Source of the DNA: MTP4 sp052056915
GTDB taxonomy: Archaea; Halobacteriota; Methanosarcinia; Methanosarcinales; Methanosarcinaceae
Direction: 5' to 3'
Assembly (NCBI RefSeq): GCF_052056915.1
Contig: NZ_CP195119.1
Span: 2,542,001-2,606,000 of the forward strand
DNA: 64,000 nucleotides
Shown: one piece after another, positions 52,010 through 60,924 of the stretch
Position numbering within the stretch: the stretch's first letter is position 1
Layout: each line of letters begins with the position of its first letter
Program-made: the position numbers and the translations under genes
Notes under the pieces: model-generated
The model's input: only the letters and a program-made list of their open reading frames with translations
Databases searched by the model: none
Told to the model about the DNA's origin: nothing

Positions 52010-52732
52010 TTACCTCCCGAGAAGTAATAACCCAAGCAGGGATATGGTTACAGTCAGTCCGATCATGGCACCTTCAACCTTGCCGGCGTGAATCCCTGAG
52101 TGGAACTTGTTCAGGTTTCCGATGTCAAGCATCCGGGCTTCAATGCCCTTCAACCGGCTGCGGATTGTTGCGATTTCTCCGGAAACCGGCCTTACAACAC
52201 CTACATCTTCTTCGCCTTCGCCTTCCTCGCTGATCTCTACGACCAGGGGTTCGGCATCGAAGGCTCCTGGATCCTTTGAAACGAGTTCTTTTACCTTGGC
52301 AGTGATGGTACCCATATCTTCGGTGTTCAGCAGTTCGACGGTCTCGACCTGTGCCTGGAAGCGTTCAACTGCTTCGGGATTCAGGTTTTCGACGTACGGA
52401 ATGGCTCCGATTGCGCCTACGATCCTGTTGTCCTTCACACCGTTTGCGTGCAGGCTGATCGCTGCCTGTCCCGTAATATGCCCTTTAACTTCTGCTCCTG
52501 TTACAACCAGGTATCTGATGTTAGGGTTTGAAATTACGTGGGCAACGACCTTTTCAATACCAAGGTTCTCGGTTTTACAGGATCCTGTTATTGCTGCTCC
52601 TGCATCGAGAACAGGCTTGCCTGGAAGGTGTGATGCGCAGGTAATTACTGCAACACAGCCCTTCACATCGCCGACTTCGTATTCACCTTTAAGGATTGGC
52701 CATCCTGGGGCTGGTTCTCTTTTATCTACCAT
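52010..52732 (-). CDS. mtrA: Methyl-H4SPT:CoM methyltransferase subunit A (corrinoid protein)
   Basis: Carries the factor III corrinoid that takes the methyl group from MtrH and gives it to coenzyme M, coupled to Na+ export. The 240-residue protein has the corrinoid domain with GYxxGD-like start WPILKGEYEVGDVKGCVAVITCASH and the axial His85 in EVKGHITGQA. An acidic linker (EISEEGEGEEDV) follows, then a C-terminal helix hairpin and membrane anchor (GLTVTISLLGLLLL). It overlaps the start region of mtrF. Confidence 0.96.
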   Translation of the reverse strand: MVDKREPAPGWPILKGEYEVGDVKGCVAVITCASHLPGKPVLDAGAAITGSCKTENLGIEKVVAHVISNPNIRYLVVTGAEVKGHITGQAAISLHANGVKDNRIVGAIGAIPYVENLNPEAVERFQAQVETVELLNTEDMGTITAKVKELVSKDPGAFDAEPLVVEISEEGEGEEDVGVVRPVSGEIATIRSRLKGIEARMLDIGNLNKFHSGIHAGKVEGAMIGLTVTISLLGLLLLGR

Positions 52733-52733
52733 T

Positions 52734-53060
52734 TTAGATCACCCCTCCCATCAGGCTGTATATATATATTATCAATGCCAGCAGTCCGCTGAATGCAAGA
52801 CCCACGATAATTCCGTAGAAGGAGTTCCCGTAGATTCCAGCCAGGTAAGAGGTGTTCTCACGTCCGGGCCAGGTGTTCAGGAGCGGCATGCTGGGAGAGA
52901 GGGAGTTCACGAGGTCCTCTGAAATTGCTTCCAGTTTGTCAAGCCTCTCAAAGACCGGTTCCATGGAATACGCAATTGAGTCCGACCTTTCTTCTGCCAC
53001 AAGGGCGGTGTCGGGGTCCAGAACCAGGTGTACTTCGGGGGCTATACGAATCATGCTCAT
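52734..53060 (-). CDS. mtrB: Methyl-H4SPT:CoM methyltransferase subunit B
   Basis: A 108-residue subunit with a soluble helical N-terminus (VHLVLDPDTALVAEE, EPVFERLDKLE) and one C-terminal span (FYGIIVGLAFSGLLALIIYIYSL). AGGAGGAAC lies 7 bases before its ATG. The gene overlaps the end of mtrC by 4 bases, so translation is coupled. Confidence 0.95.
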   Translation of the reverse strand: MSMIRIAPEVHLVLDPDTALVAEERSDSIAYSMEPVFERLDKLEAISEDLVNSLSPSMPLLNTWPGRENTSYLAGIYGNSFYGIIVGLAFSGLLALIIYIYSLMGGVI

Positions 53061-53860
53061 TGTAGTTCCTCCTCACTGGGCAGAAGGCCGGTTCCAATCA
53101 CTGCGTATGCGTCTCTCTTGACGAATCCGTAGTACTTGTTGAATGCCAGGTACCAGATAGTGAGCCCCACAAGAACTGTGACAAAGGCAGGTCCAAGACC
53201 TTCGTTGATTGAGGATGCGAGACCTGCAACAACCATTGCAAGGGCTGCCTTCTCAACACCAACTATAAGGGTCCTGTCCTGTTTCTCATCGGGTCCGAGG
53301 TTTGCGTTGAAGGGGTGAAGGATTCCCATACCGCCGACGATGAAGATCATTGCGATAAACCCGGTTGAGACTACAGTATCAAGTACGGCTCCGTATTCGA
53401 AGGTTCCGGCAATGACGGTGCTAAGTCCGATGATTGCCAGGGTCCCTGCACCTGCAATTTCAACCATTGCCCGTTCCATGATCGGGATTCCCATTCCTAT
53501 TACCTTGTTAGCAAGCACACCGATTATAGCACCGATGACTGCTGCTGCGATAAAGGATACTATTGGGCCTGCGACGCCTCCTATCGAAAGTCCGAAGAGG
53601 GCTGTGACAATACCCATGCCAAGGGAGATCATCCCGATGGACGGAACTCCGGTACCAAGCCCGTAGCTTGCAACACGGCGGACCGCGTCAGCACCCCAGA
53701 CGATGGCACAGATTGCCGCGATACCTCCGAAGAAGGAGAATGTTGCGGGCAGGAAGTGTGCCAGGTAAATTCCTATGAGTCCGCCTGCAGCACCGATTCC
53801 TATTATTGTGTTTGGAGGTAAGCCGCCTTTGGCTTCTCCTCCGGCTCCACCTGCAGACAT
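53057..53860 (-). CDS. mtrC: Methyl-H4SPT:CoM methyltransferase subunit C
   Basis: A polytopic membrane subunit of 267 residues with about seven spans. It begins MSAGGAGGEAKGGLPPNTII and shows FFGGIAAICAIVWGADAVRRV near residue 48. The ATG at 53860 follows GGAGG by 7 bases; a further in-frame start at 53875 lies inside mtrD. With MtrD and MtrE it is thought to form the Na+-translocating globe of the complex. It ends overlapping mtrB. Confidence 0.95.
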   Translation of the reverse strand: MSAGGAGGEAKGGLPPNTIIGIGAAGGLIGIYLAHFLPATFSFFGGIAAICAIVWGADAVRRVASYGLGTGVPSIGMISLGMGIVTALFGLSIGGVAGPIVSFIAAAVIGAIIGVLANKVIGMGIPIMERAMVEIAGAGTLAIIGLSTVIAGTFEYGAVLDTVVSTGFIAMIFIVGGMGILHPFNANLGPDEKQDRTLIVGVEKAALAMVVAGLASSINEGLGPAFVTVLVGLTIWYLAFNKYYGFVKRDAYAVIGTGLLPSEEELQ

Positions 53861-53861
53861 T

Positions 53862-54584
53862 TTAGAGACCTCCAAGCTGTGAAATTGCGATTACTGCCAC
53901 GAGTGCGCAGAAAATCGTTGCGACAAAGGATGAAATTACCGCTTTCGGCCACTTCTTCCATTTCGGGTCATGGAATCCTTCGATGGTACCTCCAATGTTG
54001 TATGAGGGGATTACAGCATTCACGAAGAAGATACCTACTGCGAAAATTGCCACAAGTCCGATCATATTTGCATCGACTTCGGCGACTCCCATGCCGACCT
54101 TCAGGAGGGCGTAGTAGACGAGGGATCCACCAAAGCCACCAAGAGCCCCACCGATAACTCCACTAACAAAAGAGACTGTTGGGAGTCCGTGTCCTTCAGT
54201 TCCCTGGGACACATAAAGGTCCTGACGGTCATGGGTTATTGGGTCTTCCTTGACCTTTGCGGAAGAAGGCACACAGCCTACACCATATACGTAAACCCAG
54301 GTCCCTACGATCATGGTAACTGAGATCATGATCATGGCACCGACTGTGCCAGAGGCGAGAATCAGGGGAAGGTTGTCGACCACGTTCATCATGTACCCGG
54401 CACTGATAAGCCCGGTAAGTCCTGCTCCGGCTGCCAGCTGCACTGTACCGGTTCCGATACCGGTTGCCTGTGCCATAGCTGCAGGCGCACCGCCCACAGG
54501 CACAAAGTGGACGCTCCAGGAAATCAGCACGCCGCCGATAACGACCAGGAACATCCATACGAGGTTTGCTGCGAGGTCAATCAT
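53862..54584 (-). CDS. mtrD: Methyl-H4SPT:CoM methyltransferase subunit D
   Basis: A 240-residue membrane subunit with about six spans. Typical parts are VVIGGVLISWSVHFVPVGGAPAAMAQATG near residue 16, GVGCVPSSAKVKEDPITHDRQDLY in a loop near 100, and VSGVIGGALGGFGGSLVYYAL. It starts 4 bases inside the end of mtrE and is followed at once by mtrC. Confidence 0.95.
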   Translation of the reverse strand: MIDLAANLVWMFLVVIGGVLISWSVHFVPVGGAPAAMAQATGIGTGTVQLAAGAGLTGLISAGYMMNVVDNLPLILASGTVGAMIMISVTMIVGTWVYVYGVGCVPSSAKVKEDPITHDRQDLYVSQGTEGHGLPTVSFVSGVIGGALGGFGGSLVYYALLKVGMGVAEVDANMIGLVAIFAVGIFFVNAVIPSYNIGGTIEGFHDPKWKKWPKAVISSFVATIFCALVAVIAISQLGGL

Positions 54585-55498
54585 GCTGCTGCCTCCTCTT
54601 CAGGCTTGTCTTCCTTGTACGGTCCATAGTTGTTGCGGGCAGCAACTTCAATTTTCCTGTTCCAGATAATTAAGATAAAGACAATGATAATCCCTGCAAC
54701 AGCTGAGAGCCAGCCCTGTGCGATGCTTACTGCGGGATCAAAAACAGTTGTTACCCAGCTGCCCAGGAAAACGGTCATACCAAAAGCGATACCTGTTACA
54801 GGTCCACCGAACTTTGCACAGAACCAGGAGTTATCGTACCCGTTCCTGAGGCCGGATTCTGCAAACCTTACAATGTTACCGGAGTTCGAAGCGTTCAAAC
54901 CTGAACCGAATTCGAACTGCTGGAATTCACGCTCTGCGCCGTAGTGGACGTCACCGGTGGATGACCCTATTGCACCTATCGTGATTCCCCAGATAAAGGC
55001 TAGCAGGGGCAGAGGGAAGGGGTGTCCGAGGACAACGTTCATCATGTACGAAATGATCAGGACACAGAACGTCGTTATGAACGCATATGCCATGATTACA
55101 GGGGTGTGGCTCCGGATCATGTCCAGGTATACCGGCTGCTTGAAACGGCTCTGACTTGCAGCCCTGCCCATTGTAGAGGTCATGGCGTAGGTGCCGTGGA
55201 CACATGCTGCAATGAGGGCACCGATAACCAGTGCAAAGAGCGGAGACAGATTGAATTCACCCATTAATACTACAGCGCCGGTTGCACCAATTGCACTCAT
55301 TAGTGCGTTTGATGGTGGTTCACCAGAAACAGCTTTGTTATAGATTCGATGCGGAAACATCATTTGGGGAGCTAACTGGACCTGCGAGTTCGGGTTACTC
55401 TGGGACCCTACATCGGATTCGAGGTCTTCTGAGGCACCTGCAATGGTTGCAGCTACGCCCATAAGTGCCAGTACTCCCATGCCTATGAGTGGTTCCAT
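54581..55498 (-). CDS. mtrE: Methyl-H4SPT:CoM methyltransferase subunit E
   Basis: First gene of the operon; a 305-residue membrane subunit with about six spans. MEPLIGMGVLALMGVAATIAGASEDLESDVGSQSNP and the segment YGAEREFQQFEFGSGLNASNSGNIVRFAESGLRN are typical. GGAGG lies 8 bases before the ATG. The order E-D-C-B-A-F-G-H is that of Methanosarcinales and most methanogens. A very long AT-rich leader precedes it. Confidence 0.96.
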   Translation of the reverse strand: MEPLIGMGVLALMGVAATIAGASEDLESDVGSQSNPNSQVQLAPQMMFPHRIYNKAVSGEPPSNALMSAIGATGAVVLMGEFNLSPLFALVIGALIAACVHGTYAMTSTMGRAASQSRFKQPVYLDMIRSHTPVIMAYAFITTFCVLIISYMMNVVLGHPFPLPLLAFIWGITIGAIGSSTGDVHYGAEREFQQFEFGSGLNASNSGNIVRFAESGLRNGYDNSWFCAKFGGPVTGIAFGMTVFLGSWVTTVFDPAVSIAQGWLSAVAGIIIVFILIIWNRKIEVAARNNYGPYKEDKPEEEAAA

Positions 55499-56351
55499 TC
55501 ATTTTCCTCCTTTAATTTTATTAACATGTTAATAAGTTGGATTCAAAAAAACGCTGTACTTTTTTTTGGAATCGTTGGCCATATCATTGCAAAGAAAAAT
55601 GATGATGACTAGCGTTATTTTTGGGATTAGAGAGAATCATTCATAAACCTTTCGAAATATGTAGGCATTTAAAATATTATTATAGGATTATATAATATAC
55701 AATCATTTTTATATGATGTATGTAGCAGGAAAAGTGCACTAAATGTTAAATATATATAAAAAAACATATTATACTCCTTTCAATATCATATAAAGATTGC
55801 GATATTGATATGGGCCAATCCATTTTTTTAATACAAGTTATATAATTTTCATTTTTATTTAAAACAGTTTCTTCCGAGCTTTTATTTTTTTATATATTCC
55901 TCTCTTATAATTATTCCCAACTTTATGTTTTTTCTTAGACTCTTATGCTTACTGTGCGTCAAGATCAAATGTATTTACCACATGCCATACTATGTAATAT
56001 ATGTTGCATTGTTGATATATATTTCTCAAGATTTCCCCTGTAAATATATATACTTTTTTTAAATATATCTATATATTATTTTCATCTGTTTGCGGGGTAA
56101 CACTTTATTATATATAAATACGTTGCTAGTGGTAAATTTTTGCAAGTAGACCTTTTTGTATGTTTTTCTTGTGGTTATTCTATGTTTTTTCTGTGACTTT
56201 TCCATGGGTCTGCCCTGTTGCCCGGGTGGAATCATGCGGCATTTTGTAATCTTTTTATGTTTAGTTGGAATCCCTCCAGAGTCTTCACTCTCAAATGTCC
56301 GGGTCAGGGCCGGGCAAAAATATTATTATATTTTATTTTCCTTCTTTTTCT
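55499..56351. promoter_or_regulatory. Long AT-rich divergent region upstream of mtrE
   Basis: Some 850 bases without a gene separate mtrE (minus) from the gene at 56352 (+). It is extremely AT-rich between 55600 and 56160 with many tatata runs, so more than one mtr promoter is possible. The leader of the mtr message may be several hundred bases long. A TATA-like stretch at about 56323-56335 suits the + strand gene. I find no structure strong enough to call a riboswitch. Confidence 0.45.
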
Positions 56352-57161
56352 GTGATTCTCGGAGCCTCATCCTTTGCAGCTACCCCTGTTGAACTAAAGG
56401 GAAATGTGAATTCAATAGAACTGTATATCCCTAAGCTCGGGGTTTATTCCGGCAGGAAGCTGGAAAATGAAAAGTTGAACCTGATACTTGACGAGCTATC
56501 AGTATACGAATTTGCAAGCACCATTCATGCTCCTTATTTTGCGCCGGACCCTAACTATCCCGGTTCCCTCCAGGTAGATACTGCCTGCATGGGAAAACGG
56601 GAGTTTTCCCTCATGGATGAGTCCATAGCCCTTGCAAACCGGATCGGGGCCGGGGTTGTTGTACTGCATCCCGGAAGAATTGGACAGGACAGGGAAATTG
56701 CCTTTTCTTCAATGGTAGAAAACCTCAAGGTGCTCGCTTCCACTGCCGAGGACCAGGGGGTCATGCTGGGGCTGGAAAATAAGGAAGGTACGGACCCTTA
56801 CAACCTCTGCTGCAAAGCCGAAGAACTTGCACGTGCGGTTGAGGCCGTAAATTCCGGGTCCCTGAAAGCTACTTTCGATATAGGGCACGCAAATCTCACC
56901 TGCGGGGGGGACCCTGAAAAACTCCTGAGTTTTGTGGAAACCCTGAAAGAACATATCGTCCACCTCCACGTACATGATAATGGGGGCCAGTGGACGGAAA
57001 CGTATGATGGGGATGAGCACATGGCTCCCGGAAACGGCTGTATAGACTTCTCCGTGCTGAACCTGCTTTCCGGGTATAAAGGTGTCTACAACTTTGAAGT
57101 TTTTTCAATGGAAGATGTCCTTCAGGGAAAAAAGACTCTGGAAAATGTCCTGAAGCTCTGA
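56352..57161 (+). CDS. TIM-barrel sugar isomerase/epimerase-like protein
   Basis: A 269-residue protein of the xylose isomerase-like TIM-barrel/endonuclease IV superfamily. It starts MILGASSFAATPVEL and shows SIELYIPKLGVY, STIHAPYF near residue 58, VVLHPGR near 99, GLENKEG near 139, FDIGHAN near 177, and HLHVHDN near 207. The His, Asp and Glu residues in these strand ends would bind a divalent metal. No substrate is suggested by its place. I start it at GTG 56352, since the family begins there. There is no ribosome site, but a TATA-like box about 25 bases upstream suggests a leaderless message. The upstream frame to 56265 is not family-like. Confidence 0.78.
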   Translation: MILGASSFAATPVELKGNVNSIELYIPKLGVYSGRKLENEKLNLILDELSVYEFASTIHAPYFAPDPNYPGSLQVDTACMGKREFSLMDESIALANRIGAGVVVLHPGRIGQDREIAFSSMVENLKVLASTAEDQGVMLGLENKEGTDPYNLCCKAEELARAVEAVNSGSLKATFDIGHANLTCGGDPEKLLSFVETLKEHIVHLHVHDNGGQWTETYDGDEHMAPGNGCIDFSVLNLLSGYKGVYNFEVFSMEDVLQGKKTLENVLKL

Positions 57162-57216
57162 ATTGCCTTTCCGGAATAAGATAGGGATCCCGATTTTAAC
57201 AGATATCTACTATTAT

Positions 57217-57291
57217 AAAATAAGTTCAGAGAAAATAAGTTCAGAGAAAATAAGTTCAGAGAAAATAAGTTCAGAGAAAATAAGTTCAGAG
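57217..57291 (+). repeat. Five perfect copies of a 15-bp tandem repeat
   Basis: The unit aaaataagttcagag occurs five times without change, then breaks off after aaaata. It lies between the gene ending at 57161 and a terminator hairpin. Confidence 0.95.
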
Positions 57292-57319
57292 AAAATACAA
57301 GTTATGAATAAAATAGGTT

Positions 57320-57339
57320 AAGAGCCGATTGCGGCTCTT
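57320..57339 (+). terminator. Hairpin terminator between convergent genes
   Basis: aagagccg and cggctctt form a perfect 8-bp stem with a 4-base loop, followed by six T in the + direction. It serves the gene ending at 57161 and perhaps, in reverse, the symporter gene ending at 57352. Confidence 0.85.
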
Positions 57340-57351
57340 TTTTCAGGTGCC

Positions 57352-59274
57352 TTAATAGAAGTCCAGGGAGACTCCTTTCTGGCCCATAACGTTTTTCAAT
57401 TCTTCATAAGCCGTAAACAGCTCTTTTTTCTGCCTGCCCACGGTCTCAAGTCTGGGTTCGGCTTTGAGCCATATGTCTCTGTCGCCGCTGCCCCTTGTTA
57501 CTGTAACACAGGAGAGCATATCCCCGTGGGTCAGCCTGTATACCGAGTCCTGTCCTGTGGGAGTGACCCAGGCTGGAGAAACGGATTTCAGCTTTTCAAC
57601 GAGTTCTTTCCAGCTGAGGGTGTCAGAGACCCGGAGGTTCAACTGAAGATGGGAGCGTTCACCTGTGACTTTTTCTTCGACGTTCCCGAGGAAGGAGCTG
57701 TATACAGGATCCATTTCATTGATTTCCCTGGCTTCGTAGCGAGCAAGGGCCTGGGCTTCCTCCTCGAAGAAGGGGGCGAGGTTGACTCTGCTTGAGGGCT
57801 TTGTCATCAAAGAAACTCCGAAGAAAGCGACAGCGCTCAATGACATGCCCAGGATGACTCCGTGGCTCATGAGGGCCGGGTGGACGCCTTCAAGATAGGT
57901 GGCTGCCATGGGTGGGGCTTCCATTGTGTAGTCAAGGAGTACAAGCCCTATTTGAGACACTCCTCCGACTACCATGGATACTAGAGCGCCTTGCCTTGTT
58001 GCTCTCTTCCAGTAAAGCCCTCCCATGAGGGGGAAGAAGTAAGAAGCGCTGGCAATGAAGGTTGCGATGTGAATTGCTTCGATGATGCCCTGTATGTAGA
58101 AAGTGCCCGCACACGCCCCAAGCACGATTATGAGCACGCTAATACGGTTTACGACCAGCATCTCCTTCATGGTGGCATCCGGTTTTATGTACCTCTGGTA
58201 GATGTCCCGGGAAAGGTTTGAGCCACCGGAGGTTGCGAAAGTGTCAGCATTGGACATGGCAGCAGCGGTAAGTCCGATCGCGCTGAGGGTGATCAGGAGG
58301 GGAGATGCGGCAAATCGTTCGTTAATGAAGGTTAGAAGGGCAGGTTCGGCAAGTGCCATGCCTGCAGGAAAGCCCATAGCTGCGATTTCGGGGTATATGG
58401 CATTGAGTGCGATTGCAATCACTGCGCAGGACCCGAAGACCACCAGGATCATGAAAGCTCCCAGGATCATTCCCTTACGTGCGGATTTTTCATCCCTTGC
58501 AGCCCAGACCTTTTGCCAGGGGTCCTGCTCGGAAATCCATCCCGGAATGATGGCCAGGATATAAATAAGGACCAGCGGCAGCCCGATTGAGAAAGGGTTC
58601 CACCAGCCGTCAGGCACGTTTCCGAAAAGCTCGGAGTTGCTTATTGCAGTGGTTCCCAGGCCTCCGTCGGCCACCGTACCCACGGCGGCAAAAGCCATTG
58701 CTATGGTAAAGATCGCAAGGATAGTAAACTGGATTACATCTGTCCAGACAACGGCCGAAAGTCCTCCCAGGGTGACATAAATCGAAACCACAACAGCGAT
58801 TAAAGCCACGGCATATATTTTGTCAAGCCCGTAGAATATCTGCAGGACCATAGCAAGTCCCTGGACATCAGCTACTGCAAAAAGGATCATAACAACTGCA
58901 ATGACCAGGGCGATAGGCATCCTGATCGAACTTCCATAACGCTGTTCGAGGAGTTCGGGCTGGGTGATTGCGGGGAGATTTTTTATCTTACCCACAAGCA
59001 ATGCAATTAGCAGGAGAGCAATGATATTCGGGGCCACAAAACCCCAGATCGAGCCCATCCCCAGCAGCATGTAAAAACCAATGACTGCAAGAATCCCACC
59101 TGCGGTGATCCAGGATGCAGCTGCTGAAAACCCGACTCCTGTGGGCCCGATTCGGCGCCCAGCGAGCCAAAAGTCAGTGACGGATTTCTGTTTTTTATTG
59201 AAGTACCAGCCAATGCTCACAAGTCCTGCTAAATAGACCGTGAGCAGCGCCAAGAAGATCTGATAACTGTCCAT
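57352..59274 (-). CDS. Sodium:solute symporter (SSS family) with long cytoplasmic tail
   Basis: A 640-residue transporter of the SSS/SLC5 family. The core has about 13 spans: YLAGLVSIGWYFNKKQKSVTDFWLAGRRIG, SWITAGGILAVIGFYML, VSIYVTLGGLSAVVWTDVIQF (the family signature near residue 170), and NADTFATSGGSNLSRDIYQRY near 345. After about residue 510 there is a soluble tail of some 130 residues (YEAREINEMDPVYSSFLGNVEEKVTGE and later LRVSDTLSWKELVEKLKSVSPAW), of no family I know. The substrate could be proline, pantothenate or a similar solute; this cannot be told. GAAGG lies 8 bases before the ATG. Confidence 0.88.
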   Translation of the reverse strand: MDSYQIFLALLTVYLAGLVSIGWYFNKKQKSVTDFWLAGRRIGPTGVGFSAAASWITAGGILAVIGFYMLLGMGSIWGFVAPNIIALLLIALLVGKIKNLPAITQPELLEQRYGSSIRMPIALVIAVVMILFAVADVQGLAMVLQIFYGLDKIYAVALIAVVVSIYVTLGGLSAVVWTDVIQFTILAIFTIAMAFAAVGTVADGGLGTTAISNSELFGNVPDGWWNPFSIGLPLVLIYILAIIPGWISEQDPWQKVWAARDEKSARKGMILGAFMILVVFGSCAVIAIALNAIYPEIAAMGFPAGMALAEPALLTFINERFAASPLLITLSAIGLTAAAMSNADTFATSGGSNLSRDIYQRYIKPDATMKEMLVVNRISVLIIVLGACAGTFYIQGIIEAIHIATFIASASYFFPLMGGLYWKRATRQGALVSMVVGGVSQIGLVLLDYTMEAPPMAATYLEGVHPALMSHGVILGMSLSAVAFFGVSLMTKPSSRVNLAPFFEEEAQALARYEAREINEMDPVYSSFLGNVEEKVTGERSHLQLNLRVSDTLSWKELVEKLKSVSPAWVTPTGQDSVYRLTHGDMLSCVTVTRGSGDRDIWLKAEPRLETVGRQKKELFTAYEELKNVMGQKGVSLDFY

Positions 59275-59677
59275 AATGATACCTTCAAAATAAAAACTTA
59301 ATGTGTGGGGTTGATTGTGTATAGTTGTATGTATAGTTGCTATGTGCTTGTGTGCTTATATGAAAGTCCACAAATGTACACTTTTTAATAGTCTGTGATA
59401 TATACACTTTAATATTATCTTTATGTAACTTTCTATGTAAGTGAACTTTTACTTATATCATCTTATTTATTTATTCCTTTTTGTCTCCCGTTCCCATTTT
59501 TTTGTTTATTTTTCAAGCAAATTTGCGTTTTTCTTCTTTTTTCGTTTGTTTTTATCCGACTTTTTTGTTTTCCTTCTGCTGTCATAAGTTTCCGGTAGCA
59601 TTTGGGGTATTCTGCAGGAGGTTCCTTTATATTTGCGCAAAAAGTTTATTAACCGTTGTATTCATGATGACATATCA
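59275..59677. promoter_or_regulatory. Divergent promoter region of the symporter and wtp operon
   Basis: About 400 AT-rich bases. A TATA-like tttatatttg at 59624-59633 precedes the wtpA start by roughly 50 bases. A minus-strand TATA for the symporter is likely among the AT runs at 59330-59450. I could not mark a ModE-type operator with confidence. Confidence 0.4.
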
Positions 59678-60763
59678 ATGTCATCCAGAAGAGATATCTA
59701 CAAATTGCTGGTAATTTTTACAGTCCTTTCTGTTACTTTTTTCGGACTTGGCTGTGTTGATTCCTCCTCCGACGAAGCCGGTGAGGCAGAGGAAAACGGT
59801 ACAGGCGCAGGTCCTGCTGAAGAATCCTCCATCCTTAAAGTTTTCCATGCCGGAAGCCTGGGAGTGCCTTTCGAGGAACTTGAACAGGAGTTTGAAGCAC
59901 AGAATCCGGGCGTGGATGTCCAGAGGGAAGCTGCAGGTAGCGCAAAATGTGTCCGAAAAATCACCGAACTCGGGAAAAACGCCGATATCCTGGCATCAGC
60001 TGACTACAACCTGATCCCTACGATGATGATGCCCGAGTATGCAGACTGGTATACAGCCTTTGCCAAGAACCAGATAGTTATCGCTTACACGAATGATAGT
60101 AAGTATAGTGATGAGATAAATGCTGACAACTGGTATGAAATTCTCAGGAGACCGGATGTACGCTACGGTTTTTCCAACCCTAACGATGACCCCTGCGGGT
60201 ACAGGACCCAGATGGTAACCCAGCTTGCGGAACTCCAATATGAGGATGACCGGATCTATGATGACCTTATCATTGATTTGACAGGAATGACCGTTACTGA
60301 GGAAAACGGTATTTATACAGTGCATGTCCCCGAATCCGAAGCAATCGATCCAGATACCTCTAAGATCATGCTCCGGAGCATGGAAGTGGAACTTTCTTCA
60401 GCCCTGGAAATGGGGGAGATTGATTACTTCTACATCTACCGGAGTGTCGCTGTCCAGCACGGTTTCAACTTCGTTGAACTCCCTGAGGAAATCGACCTTA
60501 GTTCTATTGAGTACGCGGACAACTATGGCAAAGTGCAGGTTGAAAGGGCTAGCGGGGAAATTGCGACTGGCGCCCCGATTGTTTACGGAGTCACAATTCC
60601 GACGAATGCCGAGAACTCTGAGCTTGCAACTGAATTCGTTGAACTTCTGCTTGAAGAGACCGGACAGCAGATCTTTGTCGAGAATGGTCAGCCTCCGATC
60701 GTGCCCGCAGTTGCCGGTGGAAAAGAAGCCATGCCTCCTGCTCTCCAGGCACTTGTAGAATAA
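59678..60763 (+). CDS. wtpA: Tungstate/molybdate-binding lipoprotein (WtpA)
   Basis: Extracellular substrate-binding protein of the archaeal Wtp ABC transporter for tungstate and molybdate. It has 361 residues from ATG 59678. The signal peptide ends in the lipobox GLGC with Cys26, followed by an acidic Asp/Glu/Gly/Ser linker. The mature domain has LKVFHAGSLGVPFEEL, EAAGSAKCVRKITEL, and FSNPNDDPCGYRTQ, which are WtpA/ModA-like oxyanion-binding loops. The frame extends to a TTG at 59633, but the TATA box there makes that start unlikely. It heads the operon wtpA-wtpB-wtpC-modE-like. Confidence 0.92.
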   Translation: MSSRRDIYKLLVIFTVLSVTFFGLGCVDSSSDEAGEAEENGTGAGPAEESSILKVFHAGSLGVPFEELEQEFEAQNPGVDVQREAAGSAKCVRKITELGKNADILASADYNLIPTMMMPEYADWYTAFAKNQIVIAYTNDSKYSDEINADNWYEILRRPDVRYGFSNPNDDPCGYRTQMVTQLAELQYEDDRIYDDLIIDLTGMTVTEENGIYTVHVPESEAIDPDTSKIMLRSMEVELSSALEMGEIDYFYIYRSVAVQHGFNFVELPEEIDLSSIEYADNYGKVQVERASGEIATGAPIVYGVTIPTNAENSELATEFVELLLEETGQQIFVENGQPPIVPAVAGGKEAMPPALQALVE

Positions 60764-60775
60764 AGACGAATTGTT

Positions 60776-60850
60776 GTGTGCATGCATATTTTTGCATGCA
60801 TATTTGTGTATGCTTGTTTGCATGAATGCATTTTTGTGTGAATGCATGTA
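60776..60850 (+). repeat. tgcatgcat-rich repeat between wtpA and wtpB
   Basis: The palindromic core tgcatgcat with T-rich spacers recurs about five times (two nearly exact 13-14 base copies first), right after wtpA. It could form hairpins that partly end or protect the wtpA message, so that more binding protein than permease is made. That is inference. Confidence 0.7.
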
Positions 60851-60924
60851 ATAGTGCAGTTCATTGCAAAAAGTGAATCGCGGGGAAACCCATAACAAGC
60901 AAAACGACAGTAAAAAGGATAAAT

